Assembly: GCA_964030785.1 (NCBI GenBank)
Contig: OZ034968.1
Location: 33,643,186-33,707,185 of the forward strand
Length of the DNA stretch: 64,000 bases
From: Siderastrea siderea
Taxonomy: Eukaryota; Cnidaria; Anthozoa; Scleractinia; Rhizangiidae
Direction: 5' to 3'
Notes under the pieces: model-generated
The model's database searches: none
Seen by the model: only the letters and a program-made list of their open reading frames with translations
Told to the model about the DNA's origin: nothing
Shown here: positions 49,364 through 62,500 of the stretch, piece by piece
Position numbering within the stretch: the first letter of the stretch is position 1
Layout: every line of letters starts with the position of its first letter
Position numbers and translations under genes: made by a program

Positions 49364-49573
49364 TCATCCGGGTGTTAACGTTTTATGTCGATTCGTGTCT
49401 GTTTCAAGCAGTCCTGGTACCAAGTGTTCCGATCTTTTCTTGCTCGTTCCGTTTTTGGCGGGAATGTTTTGATGCCATGAAATGTCACACGACTGACACG
49501 AGTCCTCTGGTGGACATGAAAACAGGCGTTTAGGTGCACTTTGCACTCGTGCAATACAGCAACTTCTCGTCAT
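49364..49573 (-). pseudogene. possible THAP-like zinc finger remnant
   Basis: The minus-strand frame from 49573 has an early CC pair, then WHQNIPAKNGTSKKRSEHLV and HKTLTPG. After a shift of frame it continues EPCVCSEQTQ. The order CC ... H.IPAK ... TP ... CSE resembles the C2CH THAP domain, but key positions are altered and the frame is broken. It could derive from a transposase that carries THAP. Weak by-eye evidence only. Confidence 0.3.
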
Positions 49574-50523
49574 GGATATTTGGTCGTGGTCGTTGCTGCT
49601 AATGTCAGCATCATTCTAACAACAAGCAAACAAATGCCAAATTAAAAGCTAGACAAGGAGGCCACACAAACAAAGAACAAACGAACCAGCGAAGCAAACA
49701 AACAAACAAATAAACAGAAAACAAACTCGCCGACTCGCAAATCGCCGTTCCGCAGCCAAGATGCTCGCGTGAATAGCACGCTAAGTGAGCCTGCTCGCAG
49801 GCTACCCTTAAGTCAACTCAGTTGACGTCTGCTGAAGTGCACACATTGCGTGTAATGGTTGTGTGCAATGATTGAGTGTTATGCCTGCGAGAATGAGCTT
49901 CCAACCTGGGATTGGCAATCATCATGACTATGTGGTCTTTCGCACTTGGGTGTTTACTTAGGATATTATCTAGATTACTGAAGTAAAAAAAGGACAATTA
50001 TAACAGCAAATACTCTAGTCGGGCAATCATAAAATGTCACTTGGTAACGTTTCATGCGGGAGGCGGACTCGTTATTCGTAACGAACAATATTTCTTTGTT
50101 TTATTTTTATCTTGTCTTCTCTATTGGGTTCAGCTTCAGTAAAATCGTGTTAAAAGTTGAAAACCTAAACTAAACTAGTTTCCAAACATCGCAACACCTT
50201 CGTAAAAATTCTTATAGCTAGCACCATACGCAAAAAATTAATTAAAAGTTTCCGAATTTCTGTCTACCCGTCCCTTTTTGGTTCGAACATCCAACACAAA
50301 GTGCAAATCTAAACAGATTGTTCTGTACCTTAATTGAGAGCATGCTAGCGTTCGCGAGTACAGGTTTTGAATGTTCAACATTACAGTTCAACAGTTCTAA
50401 TTAGAACTAGTGGAACATGGTTACATATCGCCCATGGTTCCCGATTAAGGCTGAAAAGGAAGCTGATCCCAAGAATTGTCGGCCTGGTCGCAGTAATGGT
50501 GCCTTTCTCTTGTTGGCGGAAGC
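49574..50523. other. intergenic region
   Basis: No gene was seen. It includes an AAAC/AAAT low-complexity patch near 49670-49720. Confidence 0.45.
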
Positions 50524-50526
50524 CCC

Positions 50527-50938
50527 AGGGGGGGTACTCCCTATAATGGCCTGTACGGGGAGGCTCCGCCCGAAAGGGGTACCTTTTTTCAGGCTTCAGG
50601 TATGTAAAAGGGTAGGGATTTCACGAGCTGAAGTATTTGAAAGGTTAGGGAAATCTGTCATTTAGGTATCTAAAAGGGCCTTTAATTTTCGAGTAGATAA
50701 TAATATTGTTTTTTTGGTTAACATCTCTTCCGGTAATACTGTTCTCCCCTAATATCGTTCATAACTGCATTCCAAGGGTTCAGAAAAGGGATGCAATGTT
50801 CTTAAGTAGGTATGTGAAAGGGGTACCATTTTTCAATGTCCAAAATGGTATATAAAAAGGTAAGGGGTTGGACATCGGGGCGGAGCCTCCCCGTATAAAA
50901 CTTTGCCAACTGCCCCCCCCCCCCCCCACGGGGGGCGG
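50527..50938. mobile_element. MITE with GGGTACTCCC end and inner inverted repeats
   Basis: Inner inverted repeats tacggggaggctccgcccg (50554-50572) and its complement (50877-50895) enclose about 300 bases of reduced complexity (aaaggggtacc, ggtatgtaaaagg). Homopolymer G and C tracts mark the ends. The 82-residue frame here is repeat sequence. Dispersed elements of this look are, to my recollection, frequent in cnidarian genomes; that attribution is not checked. Confidence 0.65.
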
Positions 50939-51488
50939 AAGCTCGTGTTAGTCCTCTTATCTTGGTAATGTCGACGTAGCTTAGTTAGCTTTCACAATTT
51001 TTCCGTATTGTGCAATTCTTCAACACAGGCGAGCTTCTTTGTTTCAATCAAGCTGCTCAAACGGAGCCATTGTACATGTCAAACTGTTCTATTTTTCCCA
51101 GCAAAATGGCTGAAGATTCCAGGGAATGTTTGTTTTAATTCCACTAAATTCCAGAGAGCAAGTTTCTGTGATCAAAGGTTGTATTCGAAGAACAGCAAGC
51201 TAAACTGTCGTCAGAGAAATTTCAGACACGCAGTTGCTAATTGCCCATGTTTAAATGAGATCTCTCAGTACAGAGTTCATTAATTCACATCTCGCACACT
51301 GGCAAAAATAATAATTAAAAATAACTACATTGGAGTGTGTTCTACTACTATTTTTTGACATATATAAAGATTATTAAATAAGTAATTGTGCAAAGGTGTT
51401 TCCCACTGTGAATCTTAAAAAAGGAAAAAAAAAGGGTAGGCACACAGGATTAGCCGGCGATAGGATGGTTCCATTTGTCTCATAAACG
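50939..51488. other. intergenic region
   Basis: No supported gene. The frame at 51008-51283 has no motif. Confidence 0.45.
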
Positions 51489-51807
51489 ACGCGTTACATT
51501 AGAAGGCTGAATCTACAACGCGTTACATTAGAAGGCTGAATCTACAACGCGTTACATTAGAAGGCTGAATCTACAACGCGTTACATTAGAAGGCTGAATC
51601 GACAACGCGTTACATTAGAAGGCTGAATCGACAACGCGTTACATTAGAAGGCTGAATCGACAACGCGTTACATTAGAAGGCTGAATCGACAATGCGTTAC
51701 ATTAGAAGACTAAATCTACAACACGTTACATTAGAAGGCTGAATCTACAACGCGTTACATTAGAAGGCTAAATCTACAACGCGTTGCATTAGAAGGCTGA
51801 ATCTACA
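51489..51807. repeat. 29-bp minisatellite, 11 copies
   Basis: The unit acgcgttacattagaaggct plus gaatctaca repeats eleven times head to tail with a 29-base period. Only a few substitutions occur, such as t/g in gaatc-t/g-aca and occasional acacg or atgcg. The homogeneity indicates recent amplification. Confidence 0.95.
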
Positions 51808-54380
51808 ATGGCGGACAAAAGTGCTGGGACAGATTATTCTTTTTCGTAATTTCTTTCTCTCCATTAAGGAGATATCTGTGAAGAGAGATAAGGAGATATC
51901 AGCCTCCCTCCTTACAATTATGAGATCGTGTTTCCCGAATAATCCTTGCATGTCAACATTTTTTGGAGGTTTTTCTTTGTTGTTGTCCTAAATTTTACGT
52001 TGACCTGAAGAAGTTTCGTTCGGCTGTTGTAGTCCAACGCGGTATGAGTGCCACATTTGAATATTCAATTAGATTCTAGCTCTACAGACCATGCGTAACG
52101 GATAACCTTCTGGGATGCTTAGATCACGGGAAACAAAATAACAAATAATTAACGGCTTATTTTTTTAAAATAGGAAAGCGGAAAGCTACAGACGTTGAAA
52201 AGTTTGTGTTGATAACTTTATTCTGAGTAAATATATGGATTATTTGCCAGTGAGGGTAAAAGGCGGCAACTCATGTCACATGCCATTTCGCAATCTCATG
52301 CGAAATGGCATAATTATGCGAAATGTAATATATTTATATTAACAATTATCCTGCGAAATCGCGCGGAATATCACCTGATGCTTAGCCGACGAGGCCGTAG
52401 GCCGAGTTGGCTAAATCAGGGGGATATTCCTCAAGTTTGAGTAGAATAATTGTTTTATTATTTAACAAATTCTCATCGACTAACATTTTCAGAACGAGAA
52501 AAACTATGGTTCTATGATATTTAGTAAAAACGTGTTTATTATGTTTAACACAATAAACACTGAAGCAAAATTTCAAGAAATCGAAGTTTACTATTGTTCA
52601 TTTAAAAAGACTCACTTACAAACTCATGTATGGTAATGACTAGGAAGAATGAAAAAAATATTGCTACCTTACCAAGAATAGGTCCTCTTCCTCTGAATTA
52701 AAGCCTTTTTAACTTTAATACTTTCCGTGAGCAAGTGAATTTGAAGTTTCTTCTTCGCCCGCAAAAGCATTTACTCGGTAGAGTTCTCCCTACGAAAATT
52801 TCAAGTCAACCTCTGGATATCCTTGTAAGCTGAAGCAGGTATTTGTTGACATTTTGAGAGCCGTTAAATCTTGGAAAATTTCTTTCAGCGTGTTGAAACT
52901 ATTTTCGGGAAAACACTGCTAAAACTTCTTCCCTGAACAGATCTGGAGAGCACTTCCAAATGTGGTCAGCTACGTATATCGCAGGATATCTGTCATGTAC
53001 GGGTGACAGATATTGAAGCGAGCCTTTATAACCATATATGGGCATAGTGAAAACTTGTTGAATAATAATGTGGAATAACTCAAAGAAATAAATTGAAAAA
53101 TTGAGGAAAACTAAAAAGCGCGCCCTTTTTTCCCGCCAATTTGCAAGAGGAGCCGCTTTTTTTGATGCTGCGGGCTCGACTACCATGGAAAATGGAAAAT
53201 TGCACTAAAAAAACCCAGCCTTTAAAGTCAGCCAGTGTCACCCAAAATGCTTGCGCGCTTGTGTTTTTGTCTTGCCGTTTCTAGCGTTTGGCTGGCGCGT
53301 TTATCGGACTTTTCGCATATTATACCGTGCTGCAATGGCCTTCCAGCGAGCTGATATATACAGTAGTTGCCTCTGAAAATATGTCACGGAAAACAACTCT
53401 AGATATGACTTTGTAGTCAACGCGTATGGAGCTATTATAGCGCCCGATCGAGCAATCTCCATGGACGTAAATTCAGAGCAGCCAATTCCACTCAATATAA
53501 AAATGACAAAAAAGTTGTAAGAATATTGAGATTTTCATTGTTAGATGTCAACTACTCAAGACCTGACCTTGCAGTTAACGCATATAAATAGATCTATCAC
53601 ATCTTGTGTAGTAGCCAAATGTAGGAAAGACAAAATAGCAACATGTTGACCAGCAACTGCACATCAAGAAAATGTGGCATGAGAAGGCCTCTCGAGAGTG
53701 CTAATGCTCTAAACTTTTCAATCACAAATTTCGCTGACATTCGGTCGCTACGACACGCCATCGCACAAGTCAGACATTTATCTCAATTAATTAAATACAC
53801 GAATGAATTTGAAACATGAATTTAAGGGTGTCACCGATGCTTCTCCTTCATCCATCATTTACAATATTTTAAAGGATAAAGCACTCCCAGCAAAAATCAC
53901 AAGAACGTATATTACACAAGTCGCCGACAAGTCAATATTTTGAAGGAAAAAACACTCCCAGAAACAATTCCGTCACCGGAAGCGTTAGTGCTCATGTTCT
54001 TAGCCTGGGCCGTTCAATCAAACTCATGTTCTGGTTTTGCCTGCACTGTCTTCCTAACATCAAAGGCCTTACTGAACCACTCGCGAGATCACTCCTAAAA
54101 AAAACGGAATCCGTGTAGTCACTAAACCCCTCAGGACTTTTCCCCACCCAAATTCAGACCATCAGGATCCCTTGTGCTAATTATTATCGGAGAAGCCGGT
54201 AGATGCTTTCTAACTCGAAAGAAAGAACACGTCAGGAACGTTAAGAACTGGAACAGGGGCGCAAATATTGCCAAACATGTTTGGTTTAACAATTATTCAA
54301 CTGTGGACTTTTAAAATGCACGAGTGATTGACAGAGACGACTACCGCGTGCGAAAAAGTCAGAGTCATGGCACACTGCCA
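51808..54380. other. gene-free, repeat-like region
   Basis: No supported gene. It includes a foldback around 52270-52330 (catgccatttcgcaatctca / tgcgaaatggca). Frames at 52382-53495 look like repeat sequence, not coding, and the stretch has the look of a dispersed element without visible ends. Confidence 0.4.
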
Positions 54381-54404
54381 TAACCAACGAAGCGGACAAT
54401 AACT

Positions 54405-54600
54405 CCCTTAAACCCGGTTTCCATGTGATCGCTACCATCGCTGCGATCGCTGAAAATGAAAAGCTCAGCGATCATATGAAAACCACTCTTTAGCGATGGC
54501 AGCGACCCAGTGGATATCGTTACGATATATGGAAACCACTCTTCAGCGATCGTATCGATGCTTGCGATGTTAAATATACGAGAATGCACTGTGCCTGATG
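54405..54600. repeat. repeat with internal duplicated segments
   Basis: Variants of atatgaaaaccactctttagcgat and atggaaaccactcttcagcgatcg alternate with gcgatcgctg-type palindromic segments. It resembles a degenerate short interspersed repeat. No coding potential. Confidence 0.45.
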
Positions 54601-54659
54601 GCGGCAAACAGCGTGGTAGACTTTGTGGAAGAAGTACACCTTTACAACTTCATATAGAA

Positions 54660-54792
54660 CAGGGGTGAGTTGCAAAAAACTTAACGTCCGGTGTAACTAC
54701 TAACGTCAGACGTTCACTCCAGTGAAAGTCAATATTTTAACGTCTTGCGTTAGCAGTTACGCCGGACGTTAAGTTTTATGTAACTCGCCCCT
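54660..54792. mobile_element. short MITE with about 50-bp inverted repeats
   Basis: The left arm caggggtgagttgcaaaaaa followed by cttaacgtccggtgtaacta is matched by the right arm in reverse complement (caggggcgagttacataaaa, cttaacgtccggcgtaactg). The loop is about 25 bases. It is a compact foldback element of about 133 bp. Confidence 0.75.
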
Positions 54793-56532
54793 GGAGACTA
54801 CAAGGGTGAACACATGAAGTCAAATTGCTGAAAAGGTCGGCAAGTCTGCCCAAGATGCCGAGAAGTTAATCTCTTAATTAGCGATCATTTCAGTCTTTTT
54901 ATTATACATTCCACATGTTTATCGCTTTTTATTTTGCACATTTTTAATGGTTTATTCCTTTATTCGCGCCATCTCCATCATTTGTCAAAAAGTGCAGACT
55001 GGATAAGTAGCCGAAAGCATATGATTTTTTAATTTATTTAAACGAGAGAACGTTTTTACATTTTAATCACGAAGTCCAACCTGTTGAACCTCAAGGAACA
55101 TGACGCAAGGAAAGAATATATGAATGTGGTGTCCCTTTGTGAGTACAGAACACGATTTTTGTCGCTACGACATGCCTCTGTGACATCTCTCTGCAACATA
55201 ACCCCTGGACAATGTTTCCACGTAGTGTGGCGCTATGTATGGGTCGGAAAAGAACAGCTGAGAGGAAGGGAGAGCTGAAAGAGTGACAAAGTACAAAATG
55301 CAAGTACAAGTTGTAAATCAAAGGCGTCATTTTATTTTTTTATACTTTCAAATTGAAAATAACTTGGTGAATATTTCTTTGTTTGCGTATGGATCGCGTA
55401 GAGGAGCCATTTTGTAGATGGTTATAAAACATCAAATAGCACCTATACAAAGCTTTGCTTCTTATAACGATACAAAATGTAAATAATCCACGTTTTCTTC
55501 TTGCTTGATTTCTTAATTTCTTCTAAGATGACATTTTTGTTTGATGATCTACAATGATAAAGTACATATGAAGGTTAGTCAGAACAACGCGTTCCGATAA
55601 GTACGGTAGATACCCCCTATCTCGAAGCCCAGGATATCTCGAATCCCCCGCTATCTCGAAGCCTGGGATATCTCGAATCCCTGCTATCTCGAACTGAATC
55701 TCGTCGCTGTTGCTCAGTTATTTACTATAGGCTATCTCGAACCTCCGTCATCTTGAACAATTTTTGATTTCCCTTGCGTGTTCGAAATAGCGGAGGCCTG
55801 CTGTATTATTTCACAAGCAAACAAAGAAAGCAAAATCCATTTGCAAACACGAGACACATTGAGAAAACACAAGCTGTCTACATTGAGTAAGTGTTATAAA
55901 ATGCCAGGAGTGTTTTATCATAATATGGTACATGCGTCTGTTCTCTTTTTACGCTTGTAATATAGAATTTGAACTAAACAAAGATCAAAAATCAATCGCA
56001 AATCTTGTTCCAGTATTTTCTACGAATTATTTATGTAGAGAGCACATTCAAAGTTCTGTCTCGGGGAACACATTTTGATAACATTAAGAAGACTTTAAAT
56101 GTTTAATATTGTTTTCAAAAATGCCTTCTTAGAGTCGAGTTTCCTTTCTAGGCTCAAGTCGTCAAGCGTATACTTAAGCAGGTAAAGCATTAAATTAATG
56201 CCCTAATAATCTGCAATCTGTCTGAGAACGAACTCTATTTAAACGGTTCATATCAATCTATTACACATCCATTTTGTTTAATAAACAGAATTTTCTTTTG
56301 ATCAAACCATAAACGAACAAGAAAAGTCAAAACTAGATAAGATGAAACAAGATAAGGACCACGAACGTGAAAAAAGACCATGTTACTTTGTGATGTAGAA
56401 TAAGGTATATACTACTTGAAAAACTCTTATAGTTCAGTGGTCTCCAGTTAACTGCACCTTTTCAATAAATTCGATTTCGATGGATAAAGGTATATAAAAT
56501 TCATTCATACCTTTAAAGAATTGTTTCTTGGT
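54793..56532. other. intergenic region
   Basis: No supported gene. It includes the Tigger-like MITE at 55602-55805. The frames at 55084-55330 and 55778-55960 lack motifs; the last one begins inside the MITE. Confidence 0.45.
55602..55805. mobile_element. Tigger/pogo-like MITE
   Basis: The left end tacggtagataccccctatc and the right end in reverse complement tacagcaggcctccgctatt form imperfect inverted repeats flanked by TA. The interior repeats ctatctcgaa several times. It has the same broad type as 7017-7200 but is a different family. Confidence 0.65.
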
Positions 56533-59500
56533 TTACTCTTTTGGCATTTCTGATCTCTTTATGTTGCCGAAAGGTCCAAAGGGCTGACCCTGCGGCATGT
56601 TTGAACGGCCAAGAGCTAGTGCACCAAAGGCTGGACCGCCCAAATGCACTAAAAAGGAAAACAAAACCAGTTCAAAATAAGACAATATACAGACGATAAT
56701 TGACTCTTTATCAATGAATCAAGGAGTTGTGTACTGCTCAGTAGCTTTCAACTGAATGGTCAATCTTGAGGATTTCATCCGCAGGCTCAAAAGTTAAAAT
56801 AATATTACATACATTTATGGTTTAAAACAAAGTTTATGGGAGGACCGATACACGGTCTCCATTCTCTGGTCAAAGGAACCTTCGAATTTCATGCACCAGT
56901 CAAACGCTTGCTTCTTTTGCTTGTCAAAAGATTCTATATTGAACGCATTGTAAAAGGATAATAGTATGATTTTTGAGTGTAATATGAAATGAAAATAAAT
57001 CTTTTCAGTTTTTGACATCAAACTGTTCCCGATTTTAATTCATTACAAAATGTTAGAGTCAGAGAAAAATGCGTCCACTTTAAATTAACACGTATAACAA
57101 ATAGGAACTACGTACGTCCGGGTACTACGGGAAGTGTGGCAGGCAAAGCAACGCCAGCTGCCGGCACAGAGGTGTATGATGGGACAGCAGAAACTGGGTG
57201 AGCGACAGGTGTAAACAATGGAGCGTGGTAGGAAGCGGGAAGAGCAAGCGGAGCGACGGCAGAAGGTAACGCGGCTGGAAAAGCGGCGGGCAGAGCTCCT
57301 ACTGTACCGAACGGCGCCACGACTTGTCGCTTTTGCTTTCCTCGTTTCTGAGCAATGTTGTTTTTAACATCAAAACTTGCCAAAGCATGGCCCGGAAATC
57401 CAATACTCGTGAATCCGGGATGCGTAATGGGGTGACCATAAGGTGCGGCGTATCCCCAACCTCCATGCCCATGGCCAAAGCCTCCGTGACCATATCCGTG
57501 TCCTCCGTATCCGCCATGTCCCCATCCCCACCTTTTGAAGCCTTTTTGGTTTCCCTTTGGAATATTTGAACGATAGACGGACGTTCCAGTTACGCCACCT
57601 ACTCCGTGATAACTAGATAAGCCTAAATAAACAAACAAATAAAGAAAGAAATGTGAAAAAAGATAAGTACAAATAAAAATAAACAAACAAATAAAGAAAG
57701 AAATGTGAAAAAAGATAAGTACAAATAAAATATCGATTATAAAAAAAAGAAAAAAATAAGGCTAAGGTAAGTTTTGATTTTGATGCAATGCAAGTTTATC
57801 ATGTGTTATCTCTAAAGCAACGTCACAGGCTCTTAACAATGTGTGAATCGTGCTAGTTTTGTTTGCTTTTTAAATCGCTTTATGTAGGAACTTGTTTACG
57901 ACTAACCGCCCATTCCACCAAATCCGTATCCGAGACGGTAGTTGTCGCCACTGGCATATCCATATCCAAGGTGAATAGTTTGCTTTTTGCGTTGTAAATT
58001 ATTTTCTGCTACAGGAATCTCTCCGCGGGTGTTTGGTTTAACATCTTTACTCTTCTGAGGAACGTTTGTTCGGGCAAAGCCGAATGGGTATCCATAGCCG
58101 TAGCCATAACCCGGATATCCCCACCCTAGGCCATAACCAGGGAAAGCCCCGAGTCCATGTCCAAGGAGCCCGAAGCCACCATGACTCCACCCACCAAGGT
58201 ATCCTCCATATCCGAGACCAGGGAATCCACAACCATACCCGCAACCTCCACAGCCTCCACAACCTCCACAACCTCCACAGCCGATTCCGCAGCGCTTAGA
58301 CGCCTTTCCTTTAGCCGCTGAAGCAGCAGCAGCAGCCGGTGCGGCAGCAGCAGCAGCCGGTGAGGCAGCAGCAGCAGGAGAAGTGGCAGCAGTGACAGGG
58401 GCAGGTTTCACAGATAATGGTGCAGCCTCCTTTGCTGGAGATTTCCCATCAGTGGCACTATCTGAAGCACCAGTTTCTTGAGAACCCACATTAGATTTGC
58501 AGCATCCTTCATTGAAGTATGTCCAGGGCCCACTAATAGCTGGTCCTGCATTGTAGCCCAATCCAAAACCCCCAAAACCAGGACAGCCTCCACAACCACC
58601 ATAACCATAACCTCCGAAGCCTCCAAAGGGTCCATATCCGCCATAGCCACCCCAGCCCCCGAATGGACCACCACATCCACCCCAGTTCCAGTCACCGATT
58701 CCAAAACCTAAATCTCCAAATCCTCCACATCCACATCCTCCGCAACCTCCCCAAAGTCCACACCGTTTACTTGCTTTCTCTTCCTTTTTACTACCTTCGG
58801 GTGTTGATTTGTCATCTTGGGCAGGCTCAGGGCTGTCTTTAGCTTGCTTGTCGGACTGTTGTGATTGACCTTTATCGTTTTTGGCCAGCTTGGATCTGAA
58901 AAATCCGCCACCACAACCACATCCCCCACAGCCACAACCTCCGCAACCACCGCAACATCCATGCCCGCATCCTCCATAGCCATGTCCTCCCCATGCTCCA
59001 TGTCCGAATCCTAAACTAGCAATGCCGCAATCGCCACCGCATCCTCCGTATCCACATCCCCCGCATCCACCACAACCTCCGCAACCATGGTGCAGGTCAC
59101 CAAACCAGTCACCGTGTCCTATGTCACCATACCAGTCTCCGTGACCACCCCATCCACCATGACCGTACCACCCTCCGTGACCACCGCAACCGCAACCACC
59201 ACAACCACCGCAACCACCGCATCCACCGCATCCGCCGCATCCGCCGCATCCGCCGCATCCGCCGCATCCGCCGCATCCGCCGCATCCGCCGCATCCGCCG
59301 CAACCGCCAAATCCAAATCCACAGCCACCACATCCGCACCGTTTAGTCTCCTGCTTCTTCTTCTCGTCAGTGCTTCTCTTATCCTTGGATGCATCGTTAT
59401 CACCTTTAGAAATCTTTGACTTTCCACAGCAGGAAGCATATCCGCAAGGACCAGCCATTGTGGTGTATCCACAGCCACAAGGCTCAAGGACCTGTTTTAA

Positions 59501-62500
59501 AAGAATTAAAAAAAAATCAGGCTATGAGAAGACAGTGTGTGGGGAAGCTTTTAATAGCAGATTACAGAAAAAAGTCGATGAAGCAACACTTTCAACCTTT
59601 TATTATTACTCAGTTCGCAACTCTTACCACGCATTAACCCTCGGGCGTACAGGGGGGGGAGGTGGATGCCACCCCCCCATAAGGTTTTTCTTGAATTTTT
59701 CCAAGGCGAATTTTTATCTAGACCTGCCGTTTTCTGTAGCTGTGCGCATATCCCTAAGACACATTTTGACCCAAGTTTGGTGAGAATCGGTTGCTATGGT
59801 TACGAGATATGACATCATAAGTAGTAGGTGGTCAAGCCTTTTTGAAGAAAAATGCATGTTTCTACCCTTTTTAGTCAAAAAAATGTCAACCAAATTAGCA
59901 AAATGTTTAATTTTGTCATATTCTACAGTCCAGCATTAAAAATTTCCAATTTTTAACGTTTTTCGACAATTTCTATTTTTCGGTAAAATCCAAGATGGCG
60001 CCCAAAATGGCGGCCATCTTGTATGACGTCACAGGCCCCCAGCAGCGTAACAACCCATAATATGTACCTCATCTTGTAGAGCACATCACACGCTTTCTAC
60101 TAAAGGTGAAATCTTTTCGAAATAACATAACGAAAACCCAAGGGGGGGTGCCATCAACCCCCCCATACCATGAAGGGGGTGTGACTCTGCTTGTACGTCC
60201 GAGGGTTAATTTGGTCAGAAACTGAAGGTTCAGGCACAAGCATTTGTCTTGGAAGACCATTTGTTATTGGTTTGACTACTTCTAGTGCTGGTAACTAGGT
60301 ATAAACCATTGATTACCAATAGGGAGTTGAGCTCTAAACCGTAGTATGTTATCAGCACTTTTTCTCTAATAAAACTGGAATGCTTGTAAAAAGCATTAAA
60401 CTTTTTTGTGGAACATTTGCCTTAAACTTAAGCATGGAGCTATTTCATTCTTACTGGCATATTTTTACAGGAGAACCGCAGAGGGTCATATAACCAGTCC
60501 CAGACGTCACGTTTGCGGTTTTCAACGTGCGTTTTGGACGGCAAGAGGTAGGTTTTCACGTAAGTCATTTACCGCAAGTTGTTTTTGGCCCGAATTTTGT
60601 GTTGTGCCACTCACAAATGCTGAAATTGAATGAAGTAACCCTTTTTCTGCAAATTGGTTATAACCTTTAGGCGAATAAGCAATTTTCGAGCCGTTTGTTG
60701 TCGTTTGAAGAAAAGCATTGATCCTCAGTGGAAATCCAATATGGCGGCGGCCAAGTTGAATGGGTGTTTCGCGATGTTTTATCTCTTTAGAGAGTTGCGC
60801 ATGGATACTTTTTTCGAATTTGGTGTAATTTTGACGACTTACGATGCATTGACAGGGTATTTATTTCCACCTGAAAATAATATCTTAATTTACTCGAATC
60901 TAAATCAACAAACTTTCAAACGACAAACGGCTAACCTCAAACTCGAACAAGAGGTTCCCGGTAAACTTGGATCTAAAGGTCTCTATTGACTTAAATAATA
61001 ACCGAGGAAATATTAAGAGCGCCTACTCTTGAGTTTTTATGATGAGATGTAATTCGTGATTAATCTTAAGCAAAACGCGCTGCCCTAGGACTGTTTGAAG
61101 CTTTTGTAGTTGTTTACGGTACAGGTTGTTATATTACTATACATAAATGCTCACGACGAGAAGGAGCATACGGCGACATTAGCAAAACATAAACGAGAAA
61201 AACCATATTAAATGCCACACAGTGCGCGCAACACGAAAAAATTATTTAACACTGACACGAAAACTTTTGTCTCAAAAAGGCGCGGGAGGAAAGCACGACT
61301 ATTCTGCTTTCATTAGAATCTTTACACCTTAGGATTTCATCCTCAGACTCAAAAGTTAGAATCACCTTGCACAGCATAATAAACAGCACCATACGAAAAT
61401 GCTGTTGAGTAGCTTTCATTCAAATGTTCGCGATTTTGATTTTAATAATCAGACTCAAGTTAGAACCACTCGAATCAAGGTTTTGGTGTGTGTTTGAAAG
61501 GAACAACAGGACTAAAAAAGAAAAAAAAAAGAGTTTATTTTGTCTACAATTTTGCGGGGATTTGCGGGTTGTACCAGTAGAGGGTATTTGCAAAATAACA
61601 AGAAATGCTACAGGGGCATTAGACCCCGCCGTTGTTCTCTCTCTCCTCGGGGTGCAAAATATATTACGGCCACGTAAGATAAAAACCCAAGTGGTGTAAT
61701 TGTTTGAAGTTGGTGATTTATCGTACCTTTAACGTGTTTGCTATGATAATATAAATAAACACATGACCTGCCATTTTACCGGTCAACCACCCTGTTTAAG
61801 CGTGCATGACGAAGAGCGTGATGAAATATTTTGACCATAGCGTGACTCAGTCTGACCCAATGCAAGATAAACCTACCCTGCAAGTCATTTATTTTATCTG
61901 ACAACTGGTTTGTTCTCATTTATTAGTCGGCTTTCCTCCTAAAACAGGTTGTATCCGCCTAACGGATTTCATAAACAAATTAAAGCATCTATACCACGAC
62001 ATAAAGCTATTCACAAGGCAGTCAGCACAGGGACAAAAAAAGCAATGAAGTGTGCTGATAAACATCGTCGCAGTTATTCGTTAGGCGACATGTTTTCATG
62101 CAGGTGTTTTCATTTGCATGAGGCTACAGTTAGTCTTGTCAATAAATTCCCAGTCTAAATGTGTTCACGAAAGTCATGTGCCATATACCGTTTTTAAATA
62201 GGATACGCATTAAAAAAATATTGATGCCATCGTCTTGATTTTATGAATATCAAGTTACTCGAATGACTGATCAAACGTGTTTTCCTTTTTTTACGTTTTA
62301 TAAAAGATCCCAGCAAAAGCTCCTTCTCCAAAAAATCTCGGAAAAAATCGTGCTTCTTTACAATTCAGTGACATTTTTTCTCCTTCAACTGATAAATGTT
62401 TTATTATGTAATTTGCGTTTTTTATTGGTTAAATTAGATTTTTGTTTAATCACAAAAATAGCAAAAAATGGAAATAAAAACATCGAAGAAATTCGACTAG

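Noticed and set aside
51489..51807. CRISPR array
   Set aside because: Units are contiguous with no spacers and the genome is eukaryotic; it is a minisatellite.
60654..60989. 111-residue frame
   Set aside because: Lies in the gene K intron, contains an atggcggcgg-type repeat segment and has no domain.
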